This document shows, piece by piece, positions 53,818 to 63,413 of a stretch of 64,000 nucleotides of DNA. A program made the position numbers and the translations under genes. The stretch comes from Candidatus Magnetocorallium paracelense (GTDB lineage Bacteria; Nitrospirota; Thermodesulfovibrionia; Thermodesulfovibrionales; Magnetobacteriaceae). The notes beneath the pieces were generated by a model. That model saw nothing but the letters and a program-made list of their open reading frames with translations, made no database searches and had not been told where the DNA came from. The stretch lies in assembly GCA_029001845.1 (NCBI GenBank), contig JAREWP010000076.1, positions 1-64,000 of the forward strand. The letters are read 5' to 3'. Numbering within the stretch: the first letter of the stretch is position 1; each line of letters opens with the position of its first letter.

Positions 53818-55527
53818 TCAACTTATTTTTAATGTTCTTAACCTGTTTATTGCACAGGCCAGTTCCTGCCCTCTGAATGTTGCCATATCTCCGGTCGGAA
53901 ACTTTGTCAAAATATCGAGACCATGATCAGAGATATCCCTCATAACCAGTTGTATTATTTCACCCAGACTCCTGGCGCCGTTAATATATTTATTAAGGGC
54001 ATAATATATAGCCATTCCTATCGCTCTTGTCTGACTGCTGTCTACGATCTGCTCGACTGCGCCAAGATCAATATTATAATTACCGAAATCTATCGATTTC
54101 AATCCTCTTGCAACAATTTTTGCATCACTCTTTCCCCTTGACGGATCGAATCCGCTCTTTACAGGGAATCTCTTTTTTAAAGCACCAAAATCAGGACCAC
54201 CCTCCGCTTTCCGGCCGTTTTTATACTTGCCGGCTATCTCCTTTGCCTTTTCCGTTACATCTACAGAAAGATATTCGTCCATACAAATAACGATATCCGC
54301 TACATCAAAATAGTCTCCTGAACCACCCATAACAAGTACTACCGAAACTCCAAACTCATCTCTAAGTTGACGCATTTTATCGATAAAAGGCGTGACAGGC
54401 TCCTTATCCTTCGAAACCAGCTCCTGCATTCTCCTGTCTCTGATCATAAAATTGGTTGCCGATGTATCCTCATCGATCAGTAACAAATCGGTTCCAATTT
54501 CTACGGCTTCGAGAATATTAGCTGCCTGAGACGTGCTGCCGCTTGCATCTTCAGTAGAAAAAGAGGTTGTGTCCAAACCAAGGGGCAGATTATTTATAAA
54601 AGGCGAGACATCTACATTACTAACCCGTCGGCCATCTTCTGACCTTATTTTAACGGCATTGGCCACAGTTACGGTAAATTCCCTTCCGTCCCCCGGTATA
54701 TGGTTGTACACACCAAGCTCAAGAGCTTTTAAAAGAGTCGACTTACCGTGATAGCCGCCTCCTGCAATTAATGTAATACCGGCCGGAATTCCCATACCTG
54801 TAATTTTACCGGCATTAGGTAAATTGATTTCCACTCTCAGACTGTCAGGTGAGGTAAATTGTACGACATGCTTTGACAACAAAGGGCAGTTATCCGCACC
54901 GCTTGCGCGAGGCAGGATGGCGCCGTCAGGTACAAAAGCTTTAAGGCCAAGCGTTTTTAACTCACTTCTTATGAAATCTGCATCTTCAACGGTTTTAACA
55001 TGTTTGGACATGGAGTCATTATCAATATTTTCGTAAAATAACGAATCAAGAACAATTCTCGGAATCTCGGCGAATATAATAGTTTCAGCCTCTTTGCCGG
55101 CCACGGACCTGCCAAAAGCCGGCAGACCGAGAGTAAAACGCACCTCTATCGACTCATTGTCAACGCTCACAGCCGATATTTCCAATACCTCCTGCCCGGG
55201 CGTGTCGATTGACAGAAGACCACTTTTACCGACGCCTCTGACACCCTTTGAGTATTTTCCAACGGACTTTGAGAATTGTCTCGCAAGATAATCTCGCAGC
55301 GCAATTTCACGGGATTTTGTGTGAAAAATTTCGAGAGGGATTGCCGATCTTTTCAAAGATACTCTCACCCTTACTCTGCTGGGCAGTGCAAAGGGATCTC
55401 CCTGGACATGATCTATAATAAACACATAATCGCTAAAATCATAACTTCCGGTTGTATCCTTATACGCCTTATAGCCTTTACCGTTGATCCTTTTTAATAT
55501 ACGCCTTAATTCTTCCTTATTTTTCAT
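53818..55527 (-). CDS. COG3044-type ABC-class ATPase
   Basis: 569 residues, predicted ATPase of the ABC class (PF09818-type). The middle holds a glycine-rich Walker A (IAGGGYHGKSTLLKALELG) and Walker B-like DLLLIDEDTSATNF. The N-terminus IKRINGKGYKAYKD-like region and the C-terminal GLDILTKFPTGDMATFR fit the family. Function poorly known; nucleic-acid metabolism has been suggested. A partial P1 repeat lies 17 nt upstream. Confidence 0.85.
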   Translation of the reverse strand: MKNKEELRRILKRINGKGYKAYKDTTGSYDFSDYVFIIDHVQGDPFALPSRVRVRVSLKRSAIPLEIFHTKSREIALRDYLARQFSKSVGKYSKGVRGVGKSGLLSIDTPGQEVLEISAVSVDNESIEVRFTLGLPAFGRSVAGKEAETIIFAEIPRIVLDSLFYENIDNDSMSKHVKTVEDADFIRSELKTLGLKAFVPDGAILPRASGADNCPLLSKHVVQFTSPDSLRVEINLPNAGKITGMGIPAGITLIAGGGYHGKSTLLKALELGVYNHIPGDGREFTVTVANAVKIRSEDGRRVSNVDVSPFINNLPLGLDTTSFSTEDASGSTSQAANILEAVEIGTDLLLIDEDTSATNFMIRDRRMQELVSKDKEPVTPFIDKMRQLRDEFGVSVVLVMGGSGDYFDVADIVICMDEYLSVDVTEKAKEIAGKYKNGRKAEGGPDFGALKKRFPVKSGFDPSRGKSDAKIVARGLKSIDFGNYNIDLGAVEQIVDSSQTRAIGMAIYYALNKYINGARSLGEIIQLVMRDISDHGLDILTKFPTGDMATFRGQELACAINRLRTLKIS

Positions 55528-55544
55528 CTTTCACCGGAGATCCA

Positions 55545-55575
55545 AAGGTGCTTTGCTCCTTAAGTGAATGACATT
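55545..55575. repeat. partial P1 repeat (one arm)
   Basis: About 31 bp equal to the terminal arm AGGTGCTTTGCTCCTTAAG plus TGAATGACATT. The other arm and interior are missing. 17 nt from the ABC-ATPase start. Confidence 0.8.
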
Positions 55576-55901
55576 GACCTCCACTATAAAACCATGCACT
55601 TAAGCTTCAAATCAATCTATTTTAACAGTATATAAGAGTTTTTAGGAAGGAAGACATCGTTGAGAGAGTTTCTGTTCTAATGAGCAGTCATGATATCTTA
55701 AATATATTAATCTAATTAAAATCAAAACTTTACTGAAATGAATCTACAAATAAACAAAAAAAATAAAAAAACTCCTGCAACATCTAACTTGGATGTGGTA
55801 TAATCCGGAGAATAATCATAGTTCTCATGTAAAGGAGATTTAGACAATATAAAACAAGATAATATTCTTAACCCTGCTTATCCGAATACCTGTCTAAAGA
55901 C

Positions 55902-56033
55902 AATACCAATAACTTAAGGGGTGAAGCACCTTCCGATGGAATCGGGTCATGTTTGAGAAGGCGAAGCGCAGCGAAGCCTTCGAGTTTAGCCGCTGAAGGC
56001 GGAAGGTGCTTTGTTCTTTAAATTAATGACAAT
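55902..56033. repeat. TIR repeat family P1, copy 4
   Basis: 132 bp, ends AATACCAATAACTTAAGGGG and ATTAATGACAATG. More diverged than copies 1 and 3. It ends 64 nt before the FkbK-like GTG. The rest of the 55,528-56,097 gap is AT-rich and probably carries the divergent promoters of the two transcription units. Confidence 0.85.
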
Positions 56034-56097
56034 GTTCCTAAAGAATTAATGGGATGTGCTTTTATCACGAATCAATTTTATAAATGATGGAGGGATT

Positions 56098-56955
56098 GTG
56101 AGTATTAAGAAAGTTGCCGTTTTGGGCGCAGGCGTCATGGGAGGCGGTGTCGCTCAAAACCTCGCACAAAAGGGTTACGATGTGGTTTTAGTGGATTTAA
56201 CCGATGAAATCCTGGAAAAATCCAAGACCGAGATAATCAATAATATTAGATTTCAGAGTTTCTTTACAAAAAGCGAGACCGTAAGCGATCCGGACGAAAT
56301 ACTGGGTAGAATAAAATTTACAACCGACTATGAACTTATTGGAGATGCCGAGTATCTTGTGGAGAATGTAATCGAGAAACAAAATGTCAAAAGAGAGGTC
56401 TACAAAAAAATAGACAAAATATGCAGGGACGATACTATTTTCGCCTGCAACACCTCGGCTATTCCGATTACACAAATCGCCTCTGCTACAAAAAGACCCC
56501 AGCAAGTCATAGGCATACACTTCATGAATCCCGTCCCGCTGAAAACAACGGTAGAAGTAATCAAAGGCTTTCATACATCAGATAAAACAATCGATATAAC
56601 AAAAGAATTACTCTCGAATATGGGTAAAGAGTCTATTATCGTCAACGATTCCCCCGGTTTCGTATCCAACAGGGTTTTGATGCTTACCATAAACGAAGCT
56701 GTATACCTGGTCCATGAAAATGTCTCTTCCGTTGAAGATGTGGACGGTGTATTCAAATCATGCTTCGGACACCCAATGGGGCCGCTGGAAACAGCCGACC
56801 TTATCGGACTCGATACGATTCTTTATTCTATTGAAGTCTTATATGAGAGTTTTAATGACAGTAAATACAGACCCTGCCCTTTACTGAAGAAGATGGTGGA
56901 CGCAGGATTATACGGCAGAAAGAGCGGCAAAGGATTTTACGATTATAATATATAA
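56098..56955 (+). CDS. FkbK-like 3-hydroxyacyl-ACP dehydrogenase
   Basis: A 285-residue member of the 3-hydroxyacyl-CoA dehydrogenase family. N-terminal NAD motif [20 protein letters not shown]; catalytic His in [22 protein letters not shown] near the C-terminus. In FK506-type clusters FkbK oxidises glyceryl-ACP to the aldehyde. Here it heads an FkbK-J-I-H set, which is the main reason for this reading; a plain 3-hydroxybutyryl-CoA dehydrogenase is the alternative. GTG start at 56098 follows TGGAGGG; the frame upstream to 56056 is not conserved. Confidence 0.8.
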   Translation: MSIKKVAVLGAGVMGGGVAQNLAQKGYDVVLVDLTDEILEKSKTEIINNIRFQSFFTKSETVSDPDEILGRIKFTTDYELIGDAEYLVENVIEKQNVKREVYKKIDKICRDDTIFACNTSAIPITQIASATKRPQQVIGIHFMNPVPLKTTVEVIKGFHTSDKTIDITKELLSNMGKESIIVNDSPGFVSNRVLMLTINEAVYLVHENVSSVEDVDGVFKSCFGHPMGPLETADLIGLDTILYSIEVLYESFNDSKYRPCPLLKKMVDAGLYGRKSGKGFYDYNI

Positions 56956-57007
56956 ATAACCCCCAGCCCCACTTTGTTGAGTGGAAAAGATAAGGTGAAC
57001 GATAATT

Positions 57008-57247
57008 ATGACTATTGAAGAAATCAGAGATAAAATTCGCACTTTTCTCTCTAAATTTATAAAAAACAAGGAAATAGACGACGACTTCGACCTTTTTGGC
57101 TCCAAACTGTTAAACTCAATGTTTGCAATGCAAATGGTTATGTTCGTTGAAAAGGAATTTAAAATAAAGGTAGAGAATAAAGACCTTAAGATCGACAACT
57201 TCAAATCCATAAACGCATTAAAGAGTTTTGTTTCAGGTAAATTGTAA
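57008..57247 (+). CDS. FkbJ-like acyl carrier protein
   Basis: A 79-residue carrier protein. The phosphopantetheine Ser is Ser37 in GSKLLNSMFAMQM; the following MFVEKEFKIKV is typical of FkbJ-type carriers of glyceryl/hydroxymalonyl units. It lies 52 nt after the FkbK-like gene. It would be charged by FkbH. Confidence 0.82.
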   Translation: MTIEEIRDKIRTFLSKFIKNKEIDDDFDLFGSKLLNSMFAMQMVMFVEKEFKIKVENKDLKIDNFKSINALKSFVSGKL

Positions 57248-57348
57248 CGATAAACGATAGACACCCTCTAATGAATGCCTTACACAAAGACACAGAGATA
57301 CAAAATTTTTTATTTCAATGTTTAGGAAGATATTTAAACTATTTTAGC

Positions 57349-57494
57349 AACTGCTTAGTTGTATAGACTGAAGGCTGAAGACTGTCAGGTAAAACATACG
57401 CTGTCGATAAAACTTTAAGCTTTTTATTGATCAACGCGCCAAATTCATTTGATTTCCTGCTTCAATCTTCAGCTTAGTATACCTGAGTAGTTAC
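57349..57494. repeat. dispersed repeat family P4, copy 2 (inverted)
   Basis: Inverted relative of 52055-52193: GACTGAAGGCTGAAGACTG, GGTAAAACA, TTTTTATTGATCAACG, TCATTTGATTTCCTG and TACCTGAGTAGTTAC. It splits the FkbJ- and FkbI-like genes. Afterwards a TTTGCGCCTTTGTG tract and a TTAATGACATTG relic of P1 occur in the same 335-nt gap. Confidence 0.75.
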
Positions 57495-57582
57495 CAATTT
57501 TATCTTTCTTTGCGCCTTTGTGTGTGAAACATTAATGACATTGTGAGAAACAATATATACTTGTATTACACCGGGGAGTATT

Positions 57583-58719
57583 ATGGAGATAGAACTTACA
57601 GACAAACAACTTGAGGATCAGAAGATATTCAAAGAATTTACAGATAATGAAATAGCACCATATGCCGATCGAAACGACAATGAGGAGAGGACTCCTCCCG
57701 AGACGATTGAAAAGCTGGCAAACAAGGGGTATCTTGGATTTGTAATTCCTGAAGAGCATGGCGGTTCAGGTGGGGATATGATAACCTACGGCCTGCTTTG
57801 TGAAGAAATAGGAAGAGGAAGTTCATCAATCCTGAGCCTTCTTACCGTACAAGGAATGACTTCCCTGAGTATTCTCAGATGGGGAGACGACCACCAAATA
57901 GAAAAGTATCTTTCAGGGCTTGCCAAAGGTGAAATGATCGGCGCCTTTGGTCTCACGGAACCTAATATTGGCAGCGACGCCAACAATGTCGAGACAGTTG
58001 CGGAGCTCAGAAACGGGAAGTATATTCTAAATGGCAGGAAAAAGTGGATATCCTTTGGACAGATAGCCGACATTTTCTTAATTCTTGCACAGTGTAACGG
58101 AAAACCGACAACCTTTATTGTCGAAAAAAATACACCCGGATTTTCCGTTCATCCCCTTTCCGGGCTGATGGGTTTCAGATCCGCCATGATAGCGGAACTC
58201 CATCTAAATGAGTGCGCCATACCTGAAGAAAATCTGTTAGGTAAAATAGGGTTTGGTTTTTCATATGTCGTTAATTATGCTCTCGATTTTGGTAGATATA
58301 ATGTCGGATGGGGATGTGTCGGCCTCATAAGGGCGGCTCTTGAGGCAAGCCTTTTATATACACAGTCTCGAAAGCAATTTGGGGCATTATTGAGAAAACA
58401 CCAGCTTATTCAACAAATGATCACCGATATGATTACGGATCTGACCGCTGCCAGGATGCTCTCTTATCAGGCCGGTTATCTGAAAGACTCGGGGGACCCC
58501 AGAACGATTATGGAAACATCGATAGCCAAATACTTCGCCTCTCGGGCAGCCGTAAAAGCGTCGGGCAACGCGCTACAGATTCACGGCGCGAACGGAACAA
58601 GCAGCGAATATCCTGTGCAGCGATACTTTAGAGACGCAAAAATCATGGAAATAATAGAAGGAAGCACACAGATGCAACAGATGATTATTTCCAGATATGG
58701 GTATCAGCATTTTATATAG
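57583..58719 (+). CDS. FkbI-like acyl-ACP dehydrogenase
   Basis: 378 residues of the acyl-CoA dehydrogenase family. FAD-binding GLTEPNIGSD and the KKWIS segment; the C-terminal EIIEGSTQM holds the place of the catalytic Glu. In FkbK-J-I-H sets it oxidises the aldehyde (hydroxy-malonaldehyde) stage to hydroxymalonyl-ACP. A fatty acyl-CoA dehydrogenase is the alternative, but the context favours the former. GGGG-rich site before ATG. Confidence 0.82.
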   Translation: MEIELTDKQLEDQKIFKEFTDNEIAPYADRNDNEERTPPETIEKLANKGYLGFVIPEEHGGSGGDMITYGLLCEEIGRGSSSILSLLTVQGMTSLSILRWGDDHQIEKYLSGLAKGEMIGAFGLTEPNIGSDANNVETVAELRNGKYILNGRKKWISFGQIADIFLILAQCNGKPTTFIVEKNTPGFSVHPLSGLMGFRSAMIAELHLNECAIPEENLLGKIGFGFSYVVNYALDFGRYNVGWGCVGLIRAALEASLLYTQSRKQFGALLRKHQLIQQMITDMITDLTAARMLSYQAGYLKDSGDPRTIMETSIAKYFASRAAVKASGNALQIHGANGTSSEYPVQRYFRDAKIMEIIEGSTQMQQMIISRYGYQHFI

Positions 58720-58757
58720 GCATTCGACATAAGTTGGAAGAACAGAGCAATTTACCA

Positions 58758-59798
58758 ATGAAGCCGATTGAGGAAAGAAAGATTAAATGTGTCGTCTGGG
58801 ATCTGGATAACACCCTTTGGGACGGCGTTCTGCTTGAAGACAAAAACGTTACCCTTCGACAGGAGGCGCTGGAAACCATCAAGACCCTGGACAGCAGGGG
58901 AATTTTGCACTCCGTTGCAAGTAAAAACGACTTTGATACCGCCATGTCCAAGATCGAAGAATTTGGACTGAAAGAGTATTTCCTCTATCCTAAAATAAAC
59001 TGGAATCCCAAGTCCGATTCTGTTTTGGAAATCACAAAACTGATAAATATCGGCATCGATACAATAGCCTTTATAGACGATCAACCCTTTGAAAGGGATG
59101 AAGTCAGCTATGCACTTCCCGATGTTCTCTGCATAGACTCCCTGGATATTTCCAAAGTACCCCGCCTGCCCGAGATGATGCCCCGCTTTATCACCGAAGA
59201 TTCCAAAAACAGAAGACATATGTATATGGCCGATATCTGTCGCAATAAAATAGAGAACGAGTTCAAAGGCCCCCAGGAAGAGTTCCTTGCCGGGTTGAAT
59301 ATGGTATTTACAATATCAAAAGCAAAAGAGGAAGATCTGAAGCGAGCCGAGGAACTTACTGTGCGAACCCATCAACTGAATACGACCGGTTACACCTATT
59401 CCTATGAGGAGCTCGATCGATTCAGAAAATCGGACAATCACAAACTGTTGATAGCAAGCCTTACGGACAAGTACGGCAGCTATGGCAAAATCGGATTGGT
59501 TTTATTAGAGTGCGTCGAAAATCTCTATACAATTAAACTCCTTCTCATGTCCTGTCGTGTGATGTCAAGGGGAGTGGGTTCTATTATGATAAATCATATA
59601 AGAAATATGGCCAGAAAGGAAGGCGCTGTATTAAGAGCGATAATGGTCCCCAGCGAAGTTAACAGAATGATGTATGTAACCTACAAATTTTCCCACTTCA
59701 CCGAGATTGAAGAATCCGACTCCTTAGTCCTTTTCGAAAACGACTTAACAACGGTACAGGACTTCCCCGAATATGTAGATGTAAAAATTGTCGATTAA
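58758..59798 (+). CDS. FkbH-like glyceryl-ACP synthase (HAD superfamily)
   Basis: About 347 residues. HAD phosphatase motif WDLDNTLWDGVL with D15 and D17, DDQPFERDEV, then a GNAT-like C-terminal domain with the conserved Cys motif LLMSCRVMSRGVGSI. FkbH uses 1,3-bisphosphoglycerate to load glyceryl onto the carrier and removes the phosphate. ATG 58758 chosen; a TTG at 58734 is also in frame but without a ribosome site. It ends 18 nt before the histidine kinase gene, so both are likely co-transcribed. Confidence 0.85.
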   Translation: MKPIEERKIKCVVWDLDNTLWDGVLLEDKNVTLRQEALETIKTLDSRGILHSVASKNDFDTAMSKIEEFGLKEYFLYPKINWNPKSDSVLEITKLINIGIDTIAFIDDQPFERDEVSYALPDVLCIDSLDISKVPRLPEMMPRFITEDSKNRRHMYMADICRNKIENEFKGPQEEFLAGLNMVFTISKAKEEDLKRAEELTVRTHQLNTTGYTYSYEELDRFRKSDNHKLLIASLTDKYGSYGKIGLVLLECVENLYTIKLLLMSCRVMSRGVGSIMINHIRNMARKEGAVLRAIMVPSEVNRMMYVTYKFSHFTEIEESDSLVLFENDLTTVQDFPEYVDVKIVD

Positions 59799-59816
59799 TG
59801 CTTAGAGCAGCAAGCA

Positions 59817-62186
59817 ATGAACATCCTCAATAAAATACCTCTCACACTCAAACTGACACTCCTCCTTATTCTGATGATTTGCGGTCTTCTTACGGTAGGA
59901 TATATCTCCCTCAGCAGCCTGGGTGAGATAAAGAGGGGTCTGGATACTGTATATTTCGGCAGTATGCTGCCTACGAAACAACTGAAAACAATCACGGATA
60001 TGTATACAATCGAAATTGCCGAAACCATAGAAAAAACCCTATCAGAATCGTTCACCATTGATCAGGCCATAGAGGAGATCACTAAGGCAAGAGAGAAAAT
60101 AGACAAAAACAGGACGCAATATTTTAACAGCTACCATAAACCGGAAGAGATGAAGCTGTTGGAGCTTGCAGACACTGAGATGGAAAAGACGGATATCCTT
60201 ATAGACAAAGTCCTCTCCCATTACAGTAAAAACGATTTAAAAGAAATAGCCGATGTTTATCATAATGAGCTGTACAACGCTGTTTCGTCAACAAGAAAGG
60301 CCGTTTATACAGTTATCGATCATGAATACAAAGCTGCCGAAGCGGAGAAAGACAACGCCTGGATTACATACAGGAAGACCAAAAAGAGCATGCTCACAGC
60401 ATTCATAATAATTGCCGTTATGGTAATTATTATTACAACACCTGTACTTACAAACATCCGGTCCAATCAAAAGGAACTACTCACAAAAACCATAAAACTG
60501 AAAGAACTGAATGAAAACCTGGAAGACGAAAAAGACAGACTTGCCGATTTTACCGAATATCTCTCTTCCATTAATTCGGTAGACACGGGATATCTGGCTG
60601 AAAATGCACTCTCACAACTTCTCATAGCAACAGACTCACAGATCGGTGTATTTTACCATTATCAAAACGGCCAATTACGTCTGTTATCAAGCAAAAGCGT
60701 TGACGACACTGTTTTTGAATCGGAAAGCTTCTCCCTTTCCAATGAAGGTCTCCCTAAAAAAGCGATCGAATCCAACAAGTGGCTCACTATAAAAGATTTG
60801 GAAGAGAGTACGATACCACAAATAGACACCGGGTTATTCAAAGCATCGATAAAGAGGATTCATGCCATACCGGTTGTTTTTAAAAATATCAAACTGGGCG
60901 TTCTCCTTCTTGCTTCCGTCTCGGACAGGGAAAAAGAAACCCCATACATCAGAGGATACATAAACAGCCTTGCGAACTCCCTGAGTAACGCCTCATCATA
61001 TGCAACAATAGAACGACAATCCTCACATCTGTCTCAGGCGAATATGGAGCTGGAAAGGGCCAATAAAATGAAAAACGAATTCCTGGCCAATGTTTCCCAC
61101 GAACTTCGCACGCCACTTAATTCTATAATAGGCTTTTCCGCTATTCTGATGAAAAACAAAAAAAATCATCTCGACGAAAAGGAGTTGAGCCATATAGAAA
61201 AGGTAAACAGGAACGGCATATATCTTTTAAAAATAATCAATGACATCCTCGACCTGTCAAAGGTAGAAGCCGGAAGGACCGACATCGAGATTACAAGTTT
61301 TAAAATCTCGACGCTGATGACTGAAATTCTTTCGATGTTAAAAACCCAGACCCTGGACAAAAACGTATCCCTCGAACTTATCAATCTTCTGGAAAAAGAT
61401 ATAGATATGGAGAGCGACGAGCAAAAGCTGAGGCAGGTAATTATAAATATCGTTGGTAATGCAATAAAATTTGTCGATCCCGGTAAAGGTAAAGTGGAAG
61501 TAATGCTTTCTCAAAGAGAAACAAACATTGTTATAGCAGTAAAAGACAATGGTATCGGCATAGAGCAGGAAAAGCAGGAAACTATATTTGACGCCTTTAG
61601 TCAGGCCGATGCAGGGTCGGCAAAAAGATATGGAGGTACAGGGCTTGGACTTACCATATCAAAGAATCTGATACATCTGCTTGGTGGTGCAATCGATCTG
61701 GAGTCAACACCCGGAGAGGGTTCACTCTTTATTGTCACCCTCCCCTTTAAAGACAAAAACAATCGCGCTGCCGTTAATTCCGACTTCGGGAAAACTCAAC
61801 CTCTCGCAATGGCGCACCCAAGGGAGCTGACAATTCTTCATATAGATGACGATGAAGACAGTCTGAACCTGATAAGAGAGTACGTCAGGGATCACGGACA
61901 CAAAGTAATTCATACAAAAACCGGAGAATCCGGAATCGCCAAGGCGAAACAACACAAACCGGACGCTATCATCCTGGATGTTATACTGCCTGACATAAAC
62001 GGTTGGGAAGTTCTGAAAATTCTTAAATCCGATACAGATACATCGAACATATCTGTTATTATAGTAAGTATTGTGGCTGACGAAAGAAAAGATGATGCAT
62101 CCGGTGCAATGGCTTATCTGTCAAAACCCTTATCAAAGGAAGAGTTTCTAAACTCGATAAGCAATATTTCAATACCATTAACTTAA
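59817..62186 (+). CDS. hybrid histidine kinase with GAF and REC domains
   Basis: 789 residues. Membrane segments near 10-30 and 195-215 flank a helical four-helix-bundle sensor region. GAF-like domain (about 245-395), H-box NVSHELRTPLNSII, N-box VIINIVGNAIKF, G2-box GGTGLGLTISKN, and a receiver with phospho-Asp in AIILDVILPDING. It is in line with the FkbH gene. Its last residues IPLT and the stop lie inside P1 repeat copy 5, so the original C-terminus may have been altered. Confidence 0.92.
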   Translation: MNILNKIPLTLKLTLLLILMICGLLTVGYISLSSLGEIKRGLDTVYFGSMLPTKQLKTITDMYTIEIAETIEKTLSESFTIDQAIEEITKAREKIDKNRTQYFNSYHKPEEMKLLELADTEMEKTDILIDKVLSHYSKNDLKEIADVYHNELYNAVSSTRKAVYTVIDHEYKAAEAEKDNAWITYRKTKKSMLTAFIIIAVMVIIITTPVLTNIRSNQKELLTKTIKLKELNENLEDEKDRLADFTEYLSSINSVDTGYLAENALSQLLIATDSQIGVFYHYQNGQLRLLSSKSVDDTVFESESFSLSNEGLPKKAIESNKWLTIKDLEESTIPQIDTGLFKASIKRIHAIPVVFKNIKLGVLLLASVSDREKETPYIRGYINSLANSLSNASSYATIERQSSHLSQANMELERANKMKNEFLANVSHELRTPLNSIIGFSAILMKNKKNHLDEKELSHIEKVNRNGIYLLKIINDILDLSKVEAGRTDIEITSFKISTLMTEILSMLKTQTLDKNVSLELINLLEKDIDMESDEQKLRQVIINIVGNAIKFVDPGKGKVEVMLSQRETNIVIAVKDNGIGIEQEKQETIFDAFSQADAGSAKRYGGTGLGLTISKNLIHLLGGAIDLESTPGEGSLFIVTLPFKDKNNRAAVNSDFGKTQPLAMAHPRELTILHIDDDEDSLNLIREYVRDHGHKVIHTKTGESGIAKAKQHKPDAIILDVILPDINGWEVLKILKSDTDTSNISVIIVSIVADERKDDASGAMAYLSKPLSKEEFLNSISNISIPLT

Positions 62187-62301
62187 AGGTGAAGCGGCTT
62201 CCGACTGAAGCGGGTCATGTTTGAGAAGGTGTAGCAAAGCGGAACCTTCGAGTTTAGCCGATGAAGGCGGAAGTCGCTTTGCTCTTTAAGTTAATGACAT
62301 T
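62171..62301. repeat. TIR repeat family P1, copy 5, overlapping a gene end
   Basis: 131 bp, ends AATACCATTAACTTAAAGGT and complement of AATGTCATTAACTTAAAGAG. The first 16 bases form the last codons and stop of the histidine kinase gene. It ends 61 nt before the next start. Confidence 0.9.
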
Positions 62302-62362
62302 GAACAATATTTAATAATCCTGTCAAAATATTAAAAACCTGTTCATTAACCGGGGAGGACTT

Positions 62363-63337
62363 ATGAGCGAGACGAAACAAATGTCAATACTGATAGTAGA
62401 CGACAGAGAAGATAACCTGGAGCTAATAAAAATTATTCTTCAAGACGAGGGCTACAGCAACCTGCATACATCTTCTACTGTTGCTGATTGTTATGACATT
62501 CTCGAATCCACTCCGATAGATCTTATACTAATGGATGTCATGATGCCGGAAACGGACGGGCTTTCCGGGTGTAAAGTGATAAAAGAGAGAGAAGAGTGGA
62601 AAGATATCCCCCTGATTATAGTAACGGCAAAATCCGATAACGAGACACTGAAAATGAGTTTTGACTGTAAGGCTACCGACTATATCAGAAAGCCTGTAAA
62701 TGAGACAGAGCTTATAGTCAGAGTAAAATCCGCTTTAATAAGTAAACAAGACCTTGATTACAGGAAATCCAGAGAGAACGAGCTTACCGAAGCGTCAATA
62801 ACGGATCCTCTGACAGGCCTCTTTAACCGCCGCTATATGGATATCGTTCTTGAAAAGGAGTTGCTGAGGACAAAGAGAGAAAAAGACCATCTATCTCTGA
62901 TACTTGCAGACATTGATTTCTTTAAACAATATAATGACAACTACGGCCATCAGGCAGGCGACGAAGTTTTAAAAAAGGTAGCTCAAGTAATGAAAAAAAG
63001 CTTTAAAAGACAAGGCGACTTCGCAGCCAGATTCGGCGGTGAGGAATTCGTCGCCTTTTTTACCGGTCTAAATGAAGCCCGATCCACAGATTATGCAAAT
63101 CTCATAAAAAACAACATCGAAAACCTCCATATAGAGCATTCCAAAAGCCATGTAAGCAATGTCATTACACTTTCCATCGGATTAACAGTATTAAGCGGAG
63201 ACATCAACACGGACTCCGAGGAGATTATTAAAAGAGCTGACGACGCCCTTTATAAAGCAAAAAGGGAGGGGAGAAATCGGGTGGTTTTATGGAGACCGGT
63301 TAATGCTCAACCATATTTACAATCTTTAGATAAATAA
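62363..63337 (+). CDS. PleD-like response regulator diguanylate cyclase
   Basis: 324 residues: an N-terminal receiver (phospho-Asp near 58 in LILMDVMMPETDG) and GGDEF domain with active-site GGEEF (about 226-230). The allosteric I-site RQGD lies five residues before it, so the enzyme should make cyclic di-GMP and be product-inhibited. GGGGAGG precedes ATG. Likely output of the kinase encoded just before. Confidence 0.95.
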   Translation: MSETKQMSILIVDDREDNLELIKIILQDEGYSNLHTSSTVADCYDILESTPIDLILMDVMMPETDGLSGCKVIKEREEWKDIPLIIVTAKSDNETLKMSFDCKATDYIRKPVNETELIVRVKSALISKQDLDYRKSRENELTEASITDPLTGLFNRRYMDIVLEKELLRTKREKDHLSLILADIDFFKQYNDNYGHQAGDEVLKKVAQVMKKSFKRQGDFAARFGGEEFVAFFTGLNEARSTDYANLIKNNIENLHIEHSKSHVSNVITLSIGLTVLSGDINTDSEEIIKRADDALYKAKREGRNRVVLWRPVNAQPYLQSLDK

Positions 63338-63413
63338 TCTAACCTATCTGTCATTATATTTATTTTTCTTTGCGCCTTTGCGCGGCATCAAAAACTATTT
63401 CAAAGCAGGATTT

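Noticed and set aside
56098-56955. Simple butyrate-type 3-hydroxybutyryl-CoA dehydrogenase pathway
   Set aside because: No crotonase, thiolase or electron-transfer flavoprotein genes are nearby, while ACP and FkbH-like genes are; the FkbK reading fits better.
58734-58758. TTG start for the FkbH-like gene
   Set aside because: No ribosome site precedes it and the conserved part begins after ATG 58758; still possible.
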